Below are positions 27,292 through 35,333 of a stretch of DNA of 64,000 nucleotides, one piece after another; within the stretch, counting starts at the first letter, position 1; each line of letters starts with the position of its first letter. Made by a program: the position numbers and the translations under genes. The stretch covers positions 3,066,001 through 3,130,000 of the forward strand of contig NZ_CP032405.1 of the NCBI RefSeq assembly GCF_016806065.1. The letters run 5' to 3'. The notes under the pieces are model-generated. The model was not told the origin of the DNA. It made no database searches and was given only the letters and a program-made list of their open reading frames with translations. Origin of the DNA: Rhizobium rosettiformans (GTDB lineage: Bacteria; Pseudomonadota; Alphaproteobacteria; Rhizobiales; Rhizobiaceae).

Positions 27292-28611
27292 ATGACAGAC
27301 CAGGCCCCGTCGTCGAAGCGCCTTGCTTTCTACGCGCTTCCCGCAATACCGATGGCCGCCATTGCGCTGCCCTTCTACATCGTGGTGCCGACCTTCTACG
27401 CCGATCACTTCGCCCTGTCGCTCGCGACCATCGGCACGCTGCTGCTTGCCATCCGGCTGGTCGATGCGATCACCGATCCCCTGTTCGGCTGGCTGTCCGA
27501 CCGTGTCCGCTCCCGCTATGGCCGCCGCCGCTTCTTCTTCGTTGTCTCCACGCCGCTGACGGCACTGGCCGCCTTCATGCTCTTCTGGCCGCCGGCAGAT
27601 GCCGGTGTCGGCTATCTCGCCTTCTGGGGCGTGGCGCTCTCGATCGGCGCCACCTGGTCGCTCTTGCCCTACACCGCCTGGGGTGCGGAGCTCGCGACCG
27701 GTTATCAGGCGCGGGTCAAGCTGTCGGCCTGGCGCGAGGGCGCCACCCTGATCGGCTCGCTGATCGCGATCACCCTGCCATTCGTCGGCGGCTTGGACAC
27801 GGCAGCCGGCTTTCACGGCCTTGCCTGGGTTGCCGTCTTCATTGCCATCGCGCTACCGCTCGCGGGCTTGCTGGCGGTGGCCGTGGTGCCGGAACCGGTC
27901 GATCTCTCGCAACGCAAGCTCTCTCTGCGGGAAGGCTTCCGCCATCTGCGCGCCAACGGTCCCTTCCTGCGACTGGTCAGCGCCTTCCTCTTGAACAGCT
28001 TCGCGAATGCGATCCCCGCCTCGCTCTTCATCTATTTCGTCGGCCAGCGTCTCGATGCGCCCGCCATGCAGGGGCCGCTGCTCTTCACCTATTTCCTCTG
28101 CGCCATCGCCGGCGTTCCGCTGGCGGTTGCCACCGCCAAGCGCCTCGGCAAGCATCGCGCCTGGTGCTACGCGATGATGCTCGCCTGTGCCGTCTTCTCG
28201 GTGGCCGGCTTTCTGCGGGAGGGCGATGTGCTCGCCTTCACCGTCGTCTGTGTCGTCACCGGCCTGCTGCTCGGCTTCGATCTCACCCTTCCGCCCGCGA
28301 TCCAGGCCGATGTGATCGACAACGACACGGTTTCATCCGGTGAGCAGCGCTCCGGCCTCTACTTCGCCGCCTGGAGCTTCACGACAAAGCTTGCAGTGGC
28401 ACTCTCCGCCGGCGTTGTCTTTCCGCTCCTCGATCTCGCCGGCTTCATCGGCAGCCAGACGGCCAGCCAGTCCCCGGAGGCGCTTACGGCGCTTTCCGCC
28501 CTCTACGCCTTCTTGCCGATCCTTCCCAAGCTCGCAGCCATCGCGCTCATGTGGAACTTCTCCCTCGACGAGGCGGCCCATCGGAAATTGCGCGCAAGCC
28601 TCGGCGCTTGA
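27292..28611 (+). CDS. MFS transporter of the GPH (MelB-like) type
   Basis: A 439-residue protein with about twelve hydrophobic segments. The sequence RLVDAITDPLFGWLSDRVRSRYGRRRFFF near residues 55-85 is the signature of the glycoside-pentoside-hexuronide:cation symporters, and LLPYTAWGAEL corresponds to the next conserved motif of that family. It should import a sugar, glycoside or similar solute with H+ or Na+. No catabolic genes adjoin it, so the cargo is unknown. It runs into the UDP-glucose dehydrogenase gene with a gap of 130 bp. Confidence 0.85.
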   Translation: MTDQAPSSKRLAFYALPAIPMAAIALPFYIVVPTFYADHFALSLATIGTLLLAIRLVDAITDPLFGWLSDRVRSRYGRRRFFFVVSTPLTALAAFMLFWPPADAGVGYLAFWGVALSIGATWSLLPYTAWGAELATGYQARVKLSAWREGATLIGSLIAITLPFVGGLDTAAGFHGLAWVAVFIAIALPLAGLLAVAVVPEPVDLSQRKLSLREGFRHLRANGPFLRLVSAFLLNSFANAIPASLFIYFVGQRLDAPAMQGPLLFTYFLCAIAGVPLAVATAKRLGKHRAWCYAMMLACAVFSVAGFLREGDVLAFTVVCVVTGLLLGFDLTLPPAIQADVIDNDTVSSGEQRSGLYFAAWSFTTKLAVALSAGVVFPLLDLAGFIGSQTASQSPEALTALSALYAFLPILPKLAAIALMWNFSLDEAAHRKLRASLGA

Positions 28612-28741
28612 AACAGAGCGATTCGCCACCCGAGCACCCGTCACTGCGGCCATGCGACCGGCTGTCATCCAGTCGTCGTGTCTTTCGGTCAAATGTGACG
28701 GCGTGAAGTTCAAGCGCGATTCTCTTCGGGAAGGGTCACGG

Positions 28742-30151
28742 ATGCGCATTGTGATGATCGGTTCGGGATATGTGGGGCTTGTCTCCGGGGCTTGCCTCGC
28801 GGCGCTGGGTCATGACGTGGTCTGCGTCGACAAGAGCCGCGACAAGATCGAGGCACTGCAGGCGGGCAGGGTGCCGATCTACGAGCCCGGTCTGGAGATC
28901 ATCATCGCCGACAATTGTGCCGCCGGTCGCCTGAGCTTCTCCGGCGATCTCGTGGGACCGGTGGCTGCAGCCGATGCCGTCTTCATCGCGGTCGGCACGC
29001 CGTCGCGTCTCGTCGATGGTCACGCCGACCTCAGCCATGTCTACGCCGCCGCCCGCGAGATTGCTGCCGCTGCCACCGGTTTCACCGTTGTGGTCACCAA
29101 GTCCACCGTGCCCGTCGGCACGGGTGACGAGATCGAACGCATCTTCCGGGAAGAATTCCCGCAAAAGGACATCGCTGTCGTCTCCAATCCCGAATTCCTG
29201 CGGGAAGGTGCGGCCATTTCCGATTTCCGCCGCCCTGATAGGATCGTGGTGGGCTCGGATGACGAACGCTCCACCGAGCTCATGCGCGACATCTATGAGG
29301 CCCTCGATCTCAAGGAGATGCCGCTCTATTTCTGCGAGCGCCGTACAGCCGAACTGATCAAATACGCCTCCAACGCCTTTCTCGCGATGAAGATCACCTT
29401 CATCAACGAAATGGCCGATCTATGCGAGGAGCTCGGCGCCGACGTGCAGAAGGTCGCCAAGGGCATGGGCATGGATCGCCGCATCGGCGACAAGTTCCTC
29501 CAGGCCGGTCCTGGCTTCGGCGGATCCTGCTTCCCGAAGGACACACTGGCGCTGGTGAAGACGGCCCAGGATTACGACCGGCCCTTGAAGCTGATCGAGA
29601 CAACGGTCGCGATCAACGAAAACCGTAAGCGGGCCATGGGCCGCCGGGTGATTGCCGCCTGTGACGGCAGCGTGCGTGGCAAGCGAATCGGTGTCCTCGG
29701 CCTGACCTTCAAGCCCAACACCGACGACATGCGCGAGGCGCCCTCGATCGCCATCATCAGAACCCTGCTCGATGGCGGTGCGAATGTGCATGTCTACGAC
29801 CCCGCAGGGATGGAGGCGGCGAGGGCAGTTCTTGGCGCGGTCAAATACCGGCGCAACGCCTACGAGGTCGCAGAGGGTGCGGACGCCGTCGTTCTCGTGA
29901 CCGAATGGGATCAGTTCAAGTCGCTGGATCTGCCGCGTCTGAAAGATCTGATGAAATCGCCTGTCGTGGTCGATCTGCGCAATGTCTTCGACGAAGACGA
30001 GATGATCGGCCATGGCTTCCAGCTCGTGCCGCTCGGCAAGCGTCCCCGCTCGGCCTATCCGGCGCGCACCCTTTTCCATGCCTTTCAGCCCGAACTGGCC
30101 TGGAACCCACTGCTCTGGAGCGACGAGACACCGACGGGCCAGCTCGCCTGA
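28742..30151 (+). CDS. UDP-glucose 6-dehydrogenase
   Basis: A 469-residue NAD-dependent enzyme converting UDP-glucose to UDP-glucuronate, a precursor of acidic exopolysaccharide and LPS sugars. N-terminal Rossmann motif GSGYVGLVSGACLA, substrate region SNPEFLREGAAI, the helix ELIKYASNAFLAMKITFINEMADLCE, the catalytic cysteine in GFGGSCFPKDT (about residue 260), and the C-terminal domain GLTFKPNTDDMREAPS. The C-terminus is about 30 residues longer than short versions (FHAFQPELAWNPLLW). The ATG at 28742 gives the conserved start; a much longer in-frame extension into the transporter gene is an artefact. Confidence 0.94.
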   Translation: MRIVMIGSGYVGLVSGACLAALGHDVVCVDKSRDKIEALQAGRVPIYEPGLEIIIADNCAAGRLSFSGDLVGPVAAADAVFIAVGTPSRLVDGHADLSHVYAAAREIAAAATGFTVVVTKSTVPVGTGDEIERIFREEFPQKDIAVVSNPEFLREGAAISDFRRPDRIVVGSDDERSTELMRDIYEALDLKEMPLYFCERRTAELIKYASNAFLAMKITFINEMADLCEELGADVQKVAKGMGMDRRIGDKFLQAGPGFGGSCFPKDTLALVKTAQDYDRPLKLIETTVAINENRKRAMGRRVIAACDGSVRGKRIGVLGLTFKPNTDDMREAPSIAIIRTLLDGGANVHVYDPAGMEAARAVLGAVKYRRNAYEVAEGADAVVLVTEWDQFKSLDLPRLKDLMKSPVVVDLRNVFDEDEMIGHGFQLVPLGKRPRSAYPARTLFHAFQPELAWNPLLWSDETPTGQLA

Positions 30152-30248
30152 CCTCTGACCGACCTTCGAGGTTTTCCGGCCGGACTTGACTTTGCCCGCC
30201 GTTCGTCGCTGTGCTGGCCTGTAACCGAGGCAGCATACAGGTCGATGC

Positions 30249-30986
30249 ATGGGCGTGAACGAGACGGGCGGCATGGATGCCGACAATGGCAAGGGCGAGG
30301 GAGCACGCACCCGCGGCTCCGGCTCCGAATCGGTCTACAAGGCGCTGCGCCACGAAATCCTGACCATGGAGCGCGCACCCGGCAGCCCGCTCGATGAGAC
30401 GCGCCTGTCTGAACATTTCGGCATGTCCCGCACCCCGATTCGCGAAGCGCTTCTGCGGCTGACCTCGGACGGCCTGGTGACCAGCCTTCCCAACCGCAAC
30501 ACGATCGTCGCAGTCATCGATTTCTCCAGCCTGCCGACCTATTTCGAAGCGCTCTGCCTGATGTACCGCGTGACGACCCGTGGCGCCGCAAAGCGTTCCG
30601 GCGATGCCTGGATGGCCGAGATTGTCAGGCAGCAGCAGGCCTTTTCCCGTGCCGTCGAGGCCCAGGACGCCTTCGCCATGATCGAGGCTAACAGGGAATT
30701 CCACGTCGCGATCGCCGAGCGCGCCGGCAATCCCTATTACACCACCTTCTTCGCCCGGCTCCTCGACGAGGGGCGGCGCATTCTCCGGCTCTATTATCAG
30801 ACCTTCGATGATCGCTTGCCGCGTCGCTATGTCGAGGAGCACGAGAAGATCATCGAGGCGATCCGCGCAGGCGATGTCGAGGAGGCCGATCGGCTGTCCG
30901 TCGCCCATGCCGACCAGATCGTCCGCCAGATCCAGGATTACGTGGCCCGCAACATCGCCGCTGCCGCCGAACTTCCCGACATCTGA
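30249..30986 (+). CDS. GntR-family regulator, FadR/FCD subfamily
   Basis: A 245-residue repressor or activator. The winged helix at about residues 25-85 shows SVYKALRHEILTMERAPGSPLDETRLSEHFGMSRTPIREALLRLTSDGLV, the standard GntR signature. The helical FCD effector domain contains the metal/ligand residues in ANREFHVAIAERAGN and EEHEKIIEAI, with HADQIV. It is followed after 94 bp by a DapA-family enzyme and a palindrome, so it most likely controls that gene. The ligand should be a carboxylate, as is common in FCD domains. Confidence 0.9.
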   Translation: MGVNETGGMDADNGKGEGARTRGSGSESVYKALRHEILTMERAPGSPLDETRLSEHFGMSRTPIREALLRLTSDGLVTSLPNRNTIVAVIDFSSLPTYFEALCLMYRVTTRGAAKRSGDAWMAEIVRQQQAFSRAVEAQDAFAMIEANREFHVAIAERAGNPYYTTFFARLLDEGRRILRLYYQTFDDRLPRRYVEEHEKIIEAIRAGDVEEADRLSVAHADQIVRQIQDYVARNIAAAAELPDI

Positions 30987-31029
30987 CCCCCGCTCCCATT
31001 TCAGCGGACTCTGAAACACGCGCCTTGAT

Positions 31030-31041
31030 TTTGTCGACAAA
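31030..31041. promoter_or_regulatory. palindromic candidate operator of the GntR regulator
   Basis: TTTGTCGACAAA is a perfect 12-bp palindrome 40 bp before the DapA-family start, next to TATACT (31045-31050), a good -10 hexamer. Binding here would block that promoter. Confidence 0.5.
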
Positions 31042-31080
31042 CTGTATACTGTGATTTCACCACTTCAACAGGAGCATCCT

Positions 31081-31983
31081 ATGACCACCGGCTGGCACGG
31101 CGTTTTCCCCGCCGCAACGACTCAATTCCATGAAGATCTCTCCGTCGATATCGACGCCACCCAGCGCGTGCTTGACGCCCTCGTCAACGACGGCGTCAAT
31201 GGCCTGATCGTCATGGGCACCTGCGGCGAGAACAACTCGCTCGATCCGGAAGAAAAGCGCACCATCCTGAAGGCCGCCGTCGAGGTGGTGAACGGTCGCG
31301 TGCCGATCGTGACGGGCGTGTCGGAATTCGACACCCGCCGCGCCTCCGCCTATGCCCGCGATGCGGAAAAGATCGGCGCCGACGGCCTGATGCTCTTGCC
31401 GGCCATGGTCTATGTGCCGAAGCCGCATGAACTTGTCGCCCATTTCAAGACCGTTGCCGAAGCGACCGGCCTGCCGATCATGCTCTACAACAACCCGCCG
31501 GCCTACCGCGTCAACATCGGCGCGGAAGTGCTGGAAGCGCTCGACGGCGTGAAGAACATCAAGGCCGTCAAGGAAAGCGCGCCCGATCCGCGCCGCTTCA
31601 CCGACCTGATCAACGCCTTCGGTGACCGCTACGACATCTTCGCCGGCCTCGACGACGTGGCGCTCGAAGGCCTGATGCTCGGCGCCAAGGGCTGGGTCTC
31701 CGGCCTCACCAGTGCCTTCCCGGCCGAATCGGTGGCCCTGGTCGCTGCCGCCGACCGTGGCGACTGGATGGAAGCCCGCCGCATCTACCGCTGGTTCATG
31801 CCGCTTCTGCATCTCGACGCCGAACACGACCTCGTCCAGTCGATCAAGCTCGCCGAACAGATCATGGGCCGCGGTTCCGAACGCGTCCGCATGCCGCGCA
31901 TGCCGCTGGAAGGCGCCCGCCGCGCCGAGGTCACGGCGATGGTTGAGAAGGCTGCAGCGACAAGGCCTGTTGGCGGGAAGTAA
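31081..31983 (+). CDS. DapA-family (dihydrodipicolinate synthase-like) lyase/deaminase
   Basis: A 300-residue class I aldolase-fold protein. The Schiff-base lysine lies in NIKAVKESAPDPRR, and the conserved tyrosine in MLYNNPPAYRVNIG. The usual GTTGE motif reads MGTCGENNSLDPEEK. It is not the biosynthetic DapA by context: beside a GntR/FCD regulator, this arrangement in rhizobia is typical of catabolic members such as the pyrroline-4-hydroxy-2-carboxylate deaminase of hydroxyproline breakdown. That specific role is inference only. Its start follows ACAGGAGC and a terminator follows the stop. Confidence 0.8.
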   Translation: MTTGWHGVFPAATTQFHEDLSVDIDATQRVLDALVNDGVNGLIVMGTCGENNSLDPEEKRTILKAAVEVVNGRVPIVTGVSEFDTRRASAYARDAEKIGADGLMLLPAMVYVPKPHELVAHFKTVAEATGLPIMLYNNPPAYRVNIGAEVLEALDGVKNIKAVKESAPDPRRFTDLINAFGDRYDIFAGLDDVALEGLMLGAKGWVSGLTSAFPAESVALVAAADRGDWMEARRIYRWFMPLLHLDAEHDLVQSIKLAEQIMGRGSERVRMPRMPLEGARRAEVTAMVEKAAATRPVGGK

Positions 31984-32010
31984 GGTTGCAGAGGCATTGA
32001 TGTGGCTAAG

Positions 32011-32038
32011 GCCCGTCGGAGCGATCCGGCGGGCTTTT
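32011..32038 (+). terminator. intrinsic terminator of the DapA-family gene
   Basis: A 9-bp stem, GCCCGTCGG and CCGGCGGGC with a 6-nt loop, followed by TTTT. It marks the left boundary of the AT-richer accessory block. Confidence 0.8.
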
Positions 32039-32100
32039 CAGACTGCCATCAGCACCAAGCTAAGCTGAGCCCTTAGGCAGATCGAACATAGTTTTAATGT

Positions 32101-32116
32101 GTAACGCTGTAACGCT
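32101..32116. repeat. 8-bp tandem repeat GTAACGCT x2
   Basis: GTAACGCTGTAACGCT sits at the left edge of the reverse-transcriptase cassette, touching the last base of the partner gene. Short tandem repeats at such edges can be scars of insertion, but no copy at the right edge was seen. Confidence 0.5.
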
Positions 32117-32826
32117 CAGATTTTTGTGGCTAGCCAAGCCAACACGATGCCTATGAGTGCTTGGATCGCGGTCGATGCCGCTTCATCGCCAACCTTTTTG
32201 CTGAACCACGTGAGCGAAGGGATTAGTAAGCGCTTGATGAGGGAGGCATCTGCCTGCTCTGCTTTCAACAGGGCCTTGCCGGCTTCAAGTTCTGCGAGCC
32301 TTTGACTTGCCTCGGGGCCTTCGGCCAGCAATGAGTTGTCACCTCTCAGAACCTCAATTTGGTCGCGGAGCGCGCGGTCAAGCGATTTAAAGTCAGGCGC
32401 CACATGGTCGATTTGAATGATCGAGGATGCTGGCTCTTTCCACGGATCGAGTTGGACAAGGATGCTGTTCCCCTTCTCGTCCACAATATTATTTCCATGC
32501 TCATCGCCAAGGGGGAAGGCGTTGGCTTCATCTATCAGTTCATAAAGATCTGCTGCTCGTTCGCTCGCGATTTCTTCTGCTCTCTCGAGGCCGGGGCCGG
32601 AAAGCGCATAGGAGCCGCCCCCGCTTAGATACGTCTGGCCCGTCAGAAACCCGCTATCACGCAGATCCTTTGCAGCGCTCATCACCCAAGAGGAGCTATG
32701 CCGTTCCTCGATTTTCTTTGCTGCGTCTAGCGGGTTCAAGAACTTGCTGGTCTCGCCATTAGCTAGAACGGCGAGACTTAGCAGGAGTTCGTCCTTAAAT
32801 TCCTTGTAGGAAATTCGGTCGACCAT
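32116..32826 (-). CDS. RT-cassette partner: winged-helix-like protein with C-terminal membrane segment
   Basis: A 236-residue protein I cannot assign to a named family. Residues 1-80 look like a winged helix (KDELLLSLAVLAN, PLDAAKKIEERHSSSWVMSAAKDLRDSGFLTG, YALSGPGLERAEEIASE). Residues 135-185 are acidic and helical, with REL-like text QRLAELEAGKALLKAEQ, then LIKRLLIPSLTWFSKKVGDEAA and a terminal hydrophobic helix TAIQALIGIVLAWLATKI. Such tails recur in defence-module effectors. It lies 82 bp downstream of the reverse transcriptase on the same strand. GTGAGG precedes the ATG at 32826. The base composition is AT-richer than the chromosome around it. Confidence 0.65.
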   Translation of the reverse strand: MVDRISYKEFKDELLLSLAVLANGETSKFLNPLDAAKKIEERHSSSWVMSAAKDLRDSGFLTGQTYLSGGGSYALSGPGLERAEEIASERAADLYELIDEANAFPLGDEHGNNIVDEKGNSILVQLDPWKEPASSIIQIDHVAPDFKSLDRALRDQIEVLRGDNSLLAEGPEASQRLAELEAGKALLKAEQADASLIKRLLIPSLTWFSKKVGDEAASTAIQALIGIVLAWLATKI

Positions 32827-32908
32827 ATACAGCCTCACGTGTTGCTTTCAGTTGATCGAGCGTCGTTGAGTGGACGCAGATGCGTCCGCCCATTAGAATT
32901 TCAGATAG

Positions 32909-33664
32909 TTAGTTTGGGGCTGATGTGGTGCGCCAGTTACTCGATTTTACGATGTCGCAATACTGCTCAAAGGCTGCAACGCTCTGCTCGCTGCGCTCAC
33001 CAGCATAAAACTCCGCTATTCGGTCCGGTCGAACCTCAGATCGATCCTTGGCAAGGTCACAGTTGAATATATCTATCTGTTTTGCAGGCGCGCGACTCTT
33101 CTCCTCGTTAAGATGGAAGCCGCTCCCGATCAGATTTTCACGAAGCTCGTTGTAGGCAACCGATAGCGCATGGATATCCGGCCCGGACAAGCTAATGTCA
33201 TCCATATACACAGAGCGGGTTATCGTGGAATCAAGTTGCCGCAAAAATGTCGTCACCGGAGATAGCGAAAGGACTAGCGTTGCCAAGATTGGAGACTGAA
33301 CGAAACCGTAGGGAAGGACATAGCCACCGCCCTGATAAGGATTCTTCACGGTGGACCATTTGGCGTAATGTTCTGGAAACGCAACGCCGATCTCTTTCAA
33401 CGCGCGTTTCACTCGGTTTCTCTGGATGGTGTAGAAGAAGCGAGTGATGTCCACTCGGCAAAAGAATTCGTTCTGCCTGTGATCGTGTAGGGCCTTTATG
33501 TGGGCGCCTTCTTGAAAATGAGACATAAATGGATCGAAAGAATAGGCGGCTTCTACTTTAGCCTTTACCTCTTTCCCGATTGCCCGGCCCACGTCCGACG
33601 GACAGAAAACGTGTTTCCCATTGCTAACGTAAGAATATTCAAAATTGTGAAACGCGCTTACCAT
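32909..33664 (-). CDS. reverse transcriptase (palm/fingers only)
   Basis: A 251-residue protein with a readable RT core: the pre-A region FQEGAHIKALHDHRQNEFF, motif A FCRVDITRFFYTI (Asp72), motif B LPYGFVQSPILATLVLSL (117-134), the YMDD catalytic box SVYMDDISLSG (Asp155, Asp156), and motif D/E text GFHLNEEKSRAPAKQ with Lys189. Where retrons have VTG, this reads FNCDLAKD. There is no maturase, endonuclease or large thumb domain, so it is not a group II intron protein. The ATG at 33664 lies inside an upstream small ORF in a different frame, so translation may be coupled or frameshifted. The gene is AT-rich and probably acquired. Class undetermined. Confidence 0.85.
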   Translation of the reverse strand: MVSAFHNFEYSYVSNGKHVFCPSDVGRAIGKEVKAKVEAAYSFDPFMSHFQEGAHIKALHDHRQNEFFCRVDITRFFYTIQRNRVKRALKEIGVAFPEHYAKWSTVKNPYQGGGYVLPYGFVQSPILATLVLSLSPVTTFLRQLDSTITRSVYMDDISLSGPDIHALSVAYNELRENLIGSGFHLNEEKSRAPAKQIDIFNCDLAKDRSEVRPDRIAEFYAGERSEQSVAAFEQYCDIVKSSNWRTTSAPN

Positions 33665-33779
33665 TGTAGTTGACAACCTTGCTGATCAGATCAATAGCGG
33701 CGCTCGCATTCTTCATGAGAAGATACGAGATCGTAAGGATCATCACAGCAAGGTTGGTGCGTTTGGATTTTTTGTTCAT
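33639..33779 (-). CDS. 46-codon ORF overlapping the reverse transcriptase start
   Basis: Starting with ATG at 33779, eight bases after a perfect GGAGGG (33788-33793), this frame encodes a 46-residue peptide: a basic start MNKKSKRTNL, a hydrophobic stretch AVMILTISYLLM, and an amphipathic part KNASAAIDLISKVVNYNGK. It ends at 33639 and overlaps the RT gene by 26 bases. It may be a separate small component, a leader that couples RT translation, or the missing N-terminus of the RT if a frameshift joins them; the text LISKVVNYN resembles RT N-terminal helices. It is the best ribosome site of the cassette. Confidence 0.55.
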   Translation of the reverse strand: MNKKSKRTNLAVMILTISYLLMKNASAAIDLISKVVNYNGKRVSQF

Positions 33780-33793
33780 CGCAAAAGCCCTCC

Positions 33794-34443
33794 ATGCTAG
33801 CCCCGGCAACCAGCAACTCTATTCACACAGAGCCGTCAACTGAGAGAATATCCTGTCAAGGTATTCCCGAAGCCAGGCATCAGGTCACATGAAGCGATCC
33901 CAATGTAGGCCACGCGAGTGCGGTTATCGCCGGACGCACTGCATATATAAGTTTTGTCAGCAGAAAATGCAACCAAGTCCGCCGTTGTTGTTCGTTCTGC
34001 TACTCCGGCCAGATGTTGATTTTAAATGGCCTTTAAAGACTCACCCCTGCCAAAACTTTTAAGTGGCCCCGTTGGTGATCATCATGACTGCCTCGTCGCA
34101 TCTTTGACGTTCCGGTCGTGAAGCTCGAGATTGCCTGGCCCCACCCACTAGTTGGCCCGGTCGCCCTATCAAGCTTCTTTGCGTCTACGGCTTCGATGTA
34201 CTTCAAACTTATCGGCAAGCTCAAAGGCTCTCAGCGTCTGATCAGACGCAACGGCTTCGCCGGGAAAAGCAATCATATGGGGTCGCGAGGCAGAGCCTAG
34301 ATAGTATGGGAATGACGTGGCATTCATTGTGTTCATTCGGTAGCTGGAGAGTGCCGGCCGTCGATAAACCAGTGGCCGCCGCCATCTTTGCGGACGCGAG
34401 CCAGAACCAACTGCCCAAGGTACAAGAGATTGAGGAGGAAAAA
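33794..34443. other. 650-bp stretch between RT cassette and tRNA-Val, no supported gene
   Basis: AT-richer than the flanking chromosome. Short frames exist on the minus strand (a 55-codon one from 34336 and a 63-codon one at 34033-34224), but neither has a ribosome site or a recognisable product. They could be pieces of a decayed gene. The stretch nearest the RT could hold a non-coding RNA leader. No integrase and no repeat of the tRNA-Val 3' end was found. Confidence 0.4.
33944..33972 (-). promoter_or_regulatory. weak candidate promoter of the RT cassette
   Basis: On the minus strand TTGCAT (33967-33972), a 17-bp spacer and TATATA (33944-33949). Transcription would begin near 33937 and leave a leader of about 160 nt, starting with a hairpin of arms AGTGCG/CGCACT (33917-33940). 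Confidence 0.35.
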
Positions 34444-34519
<76 letters not shown>

Positions 34520-34765
34520 GTACGCTTGGCGGATCATGTCTGCCGCGTCGGTGGCCGTGATCTATGCGGATCGCGGAAAATCCGCAAGAGTGTTTGTGCA
34601 GATTTTTTGTTTTTTTGTCATGCGGTCGATCGGGCCTTGTGGAAAACTGAGCAGAATCCTTGTTTTGCGCCTGCGGCGCGTTGTCGCGAGCAGCGAGCTT
34701 CCGATGACCCCGGGGGAGGGGCGGGGGAAAAAATCGGGCCGTCACGGTTTTGTCTCAGATGCTGC
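34520..34765. other. divergent tRNA intergenic region
   Basis: No gene is supported. It holds the promoter of tRNA-Val on the minus strand (not clearly resolved) and a hairpin-plus-T-run feature (GCGGATCGCGGAAAATCCGC near 34566, with T-runs at about 34603-34619). Confidence 0.4.
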
Positions 34766-34794
34766 TTGACACCTCCAGATGAACCCCGTAGAGA
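34766..34794 (+). promoter_or_regulatory. promoter of the tRNA-Asp pair
   Basis: A perfect -35 TTGACA (34766-34771), a 17-bp spacer and TAGAGA (34789-34794), about 60 bp before the first tRNA-Asp. Confidence 0.65.
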
Positions 34795-34855
34795 GCCGCT
34801 CATCGAACGGCAAGCCGCTCGACGGGGATCGCCTTGAACCCCGATTTGGAAATGC

Positions 34856-34932
34856 GCGGGTGTAGCTCAGTTGGTTAGAGTGCCGGCCTGTCACGCCGGA
34901 GGTCGCGGGTTCGAGCCCCGTCACTCGCGCCA
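34856..34932 (+). tRNA. tRNA-Asp (anticodon GUC), copy 1
   Basis: Acceptor arms GCGGGTG and CACTCGC pair (one G-U), the discriminator is G and CCA is encoded. The anticodon arm is CCGGC-CTGTCAC-GCCGG, anticodon GTC. The T-arm is GCGGG-TTCGAGC-CCCGT. Confidence 0.97.
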
Positions 34933-34995
34933 TTCCAAAGACTTCAGGGCATGCTGCTTCGGGCAGCGAAGACATGGGGCCAACCCATGAAATGC

Positions 34996-35072
34996 GCGGG
35001 TGTAGCTCAGTCGGTTAGAGTGCCGGCCTGTCACGCCGGAGGTCGCGGGTTCGAGCCCCGTCACTCGCGCCA
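34996..35072 (+). tRNA. tRNA-Asp (anticodon GUC), copy 2
   Basis: Identical to the first copy except for one base in the D-loop (AGTCGGTTAG instead of AGTTGGTTAG). The two are 63 bp apart and are probably made as one transcript. Confidence 0.97.
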
Positions 35073-35271
35073 CTTCTTTCTCCGGATCACGTTCTCATCC
35101 AGTTCGCCTTTGCCAGCACGCTAAGCCTGCGTCTTTTTGCACTGCACGCGCGATTGCGCGAGACAGGCATTTTACCCGCTGGTAAGGTGCTCTCCGGTAT
35201 CGGGTGAAAAGGCTTTGGTTGGACTTGCGCTGGCTGGCTGCCTGCGCTAACCACGGCGCGTTGCAACTCTC

Positions 35272-35300
35272 TTTACGGCTTGTCGACTCCGCCCTAGATG
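35272..35300 (+). promoter_or_regulatory. candidate promoter of the nuo operon
   Basis: TTTACG (35272-35277), a 17-bp spacer and TAGATG (35295-35300), about 34 bp before nuoA. The match is moderate, but spacing and position are right. Confidence 0.35.
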
Positions 35301-35333
35301 CCTCATGGCATGCGAGACAAGCAGGGTGATATG

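Noticed and set aside
31081..31983. Biosynthetic dihydrodipicolinate synthase (dapA)
   Set aside because: The GTTGE motif differs, and the neighbour is a GntR/FCD regulator, pointing to a catabolic member.
32909..33664. Group II intron-encoded protein
   Set aside because: The protein lacks maturase and endonuclease domains, is only 251 residues, and no domain V-like hairpin was seen downstream.
34033..34336. Short minus-strand frames of 55 and 63 codons
   Set aside because: No ribosome sites, no recognisable family, in different frames; at most remnants of a decayed gene.
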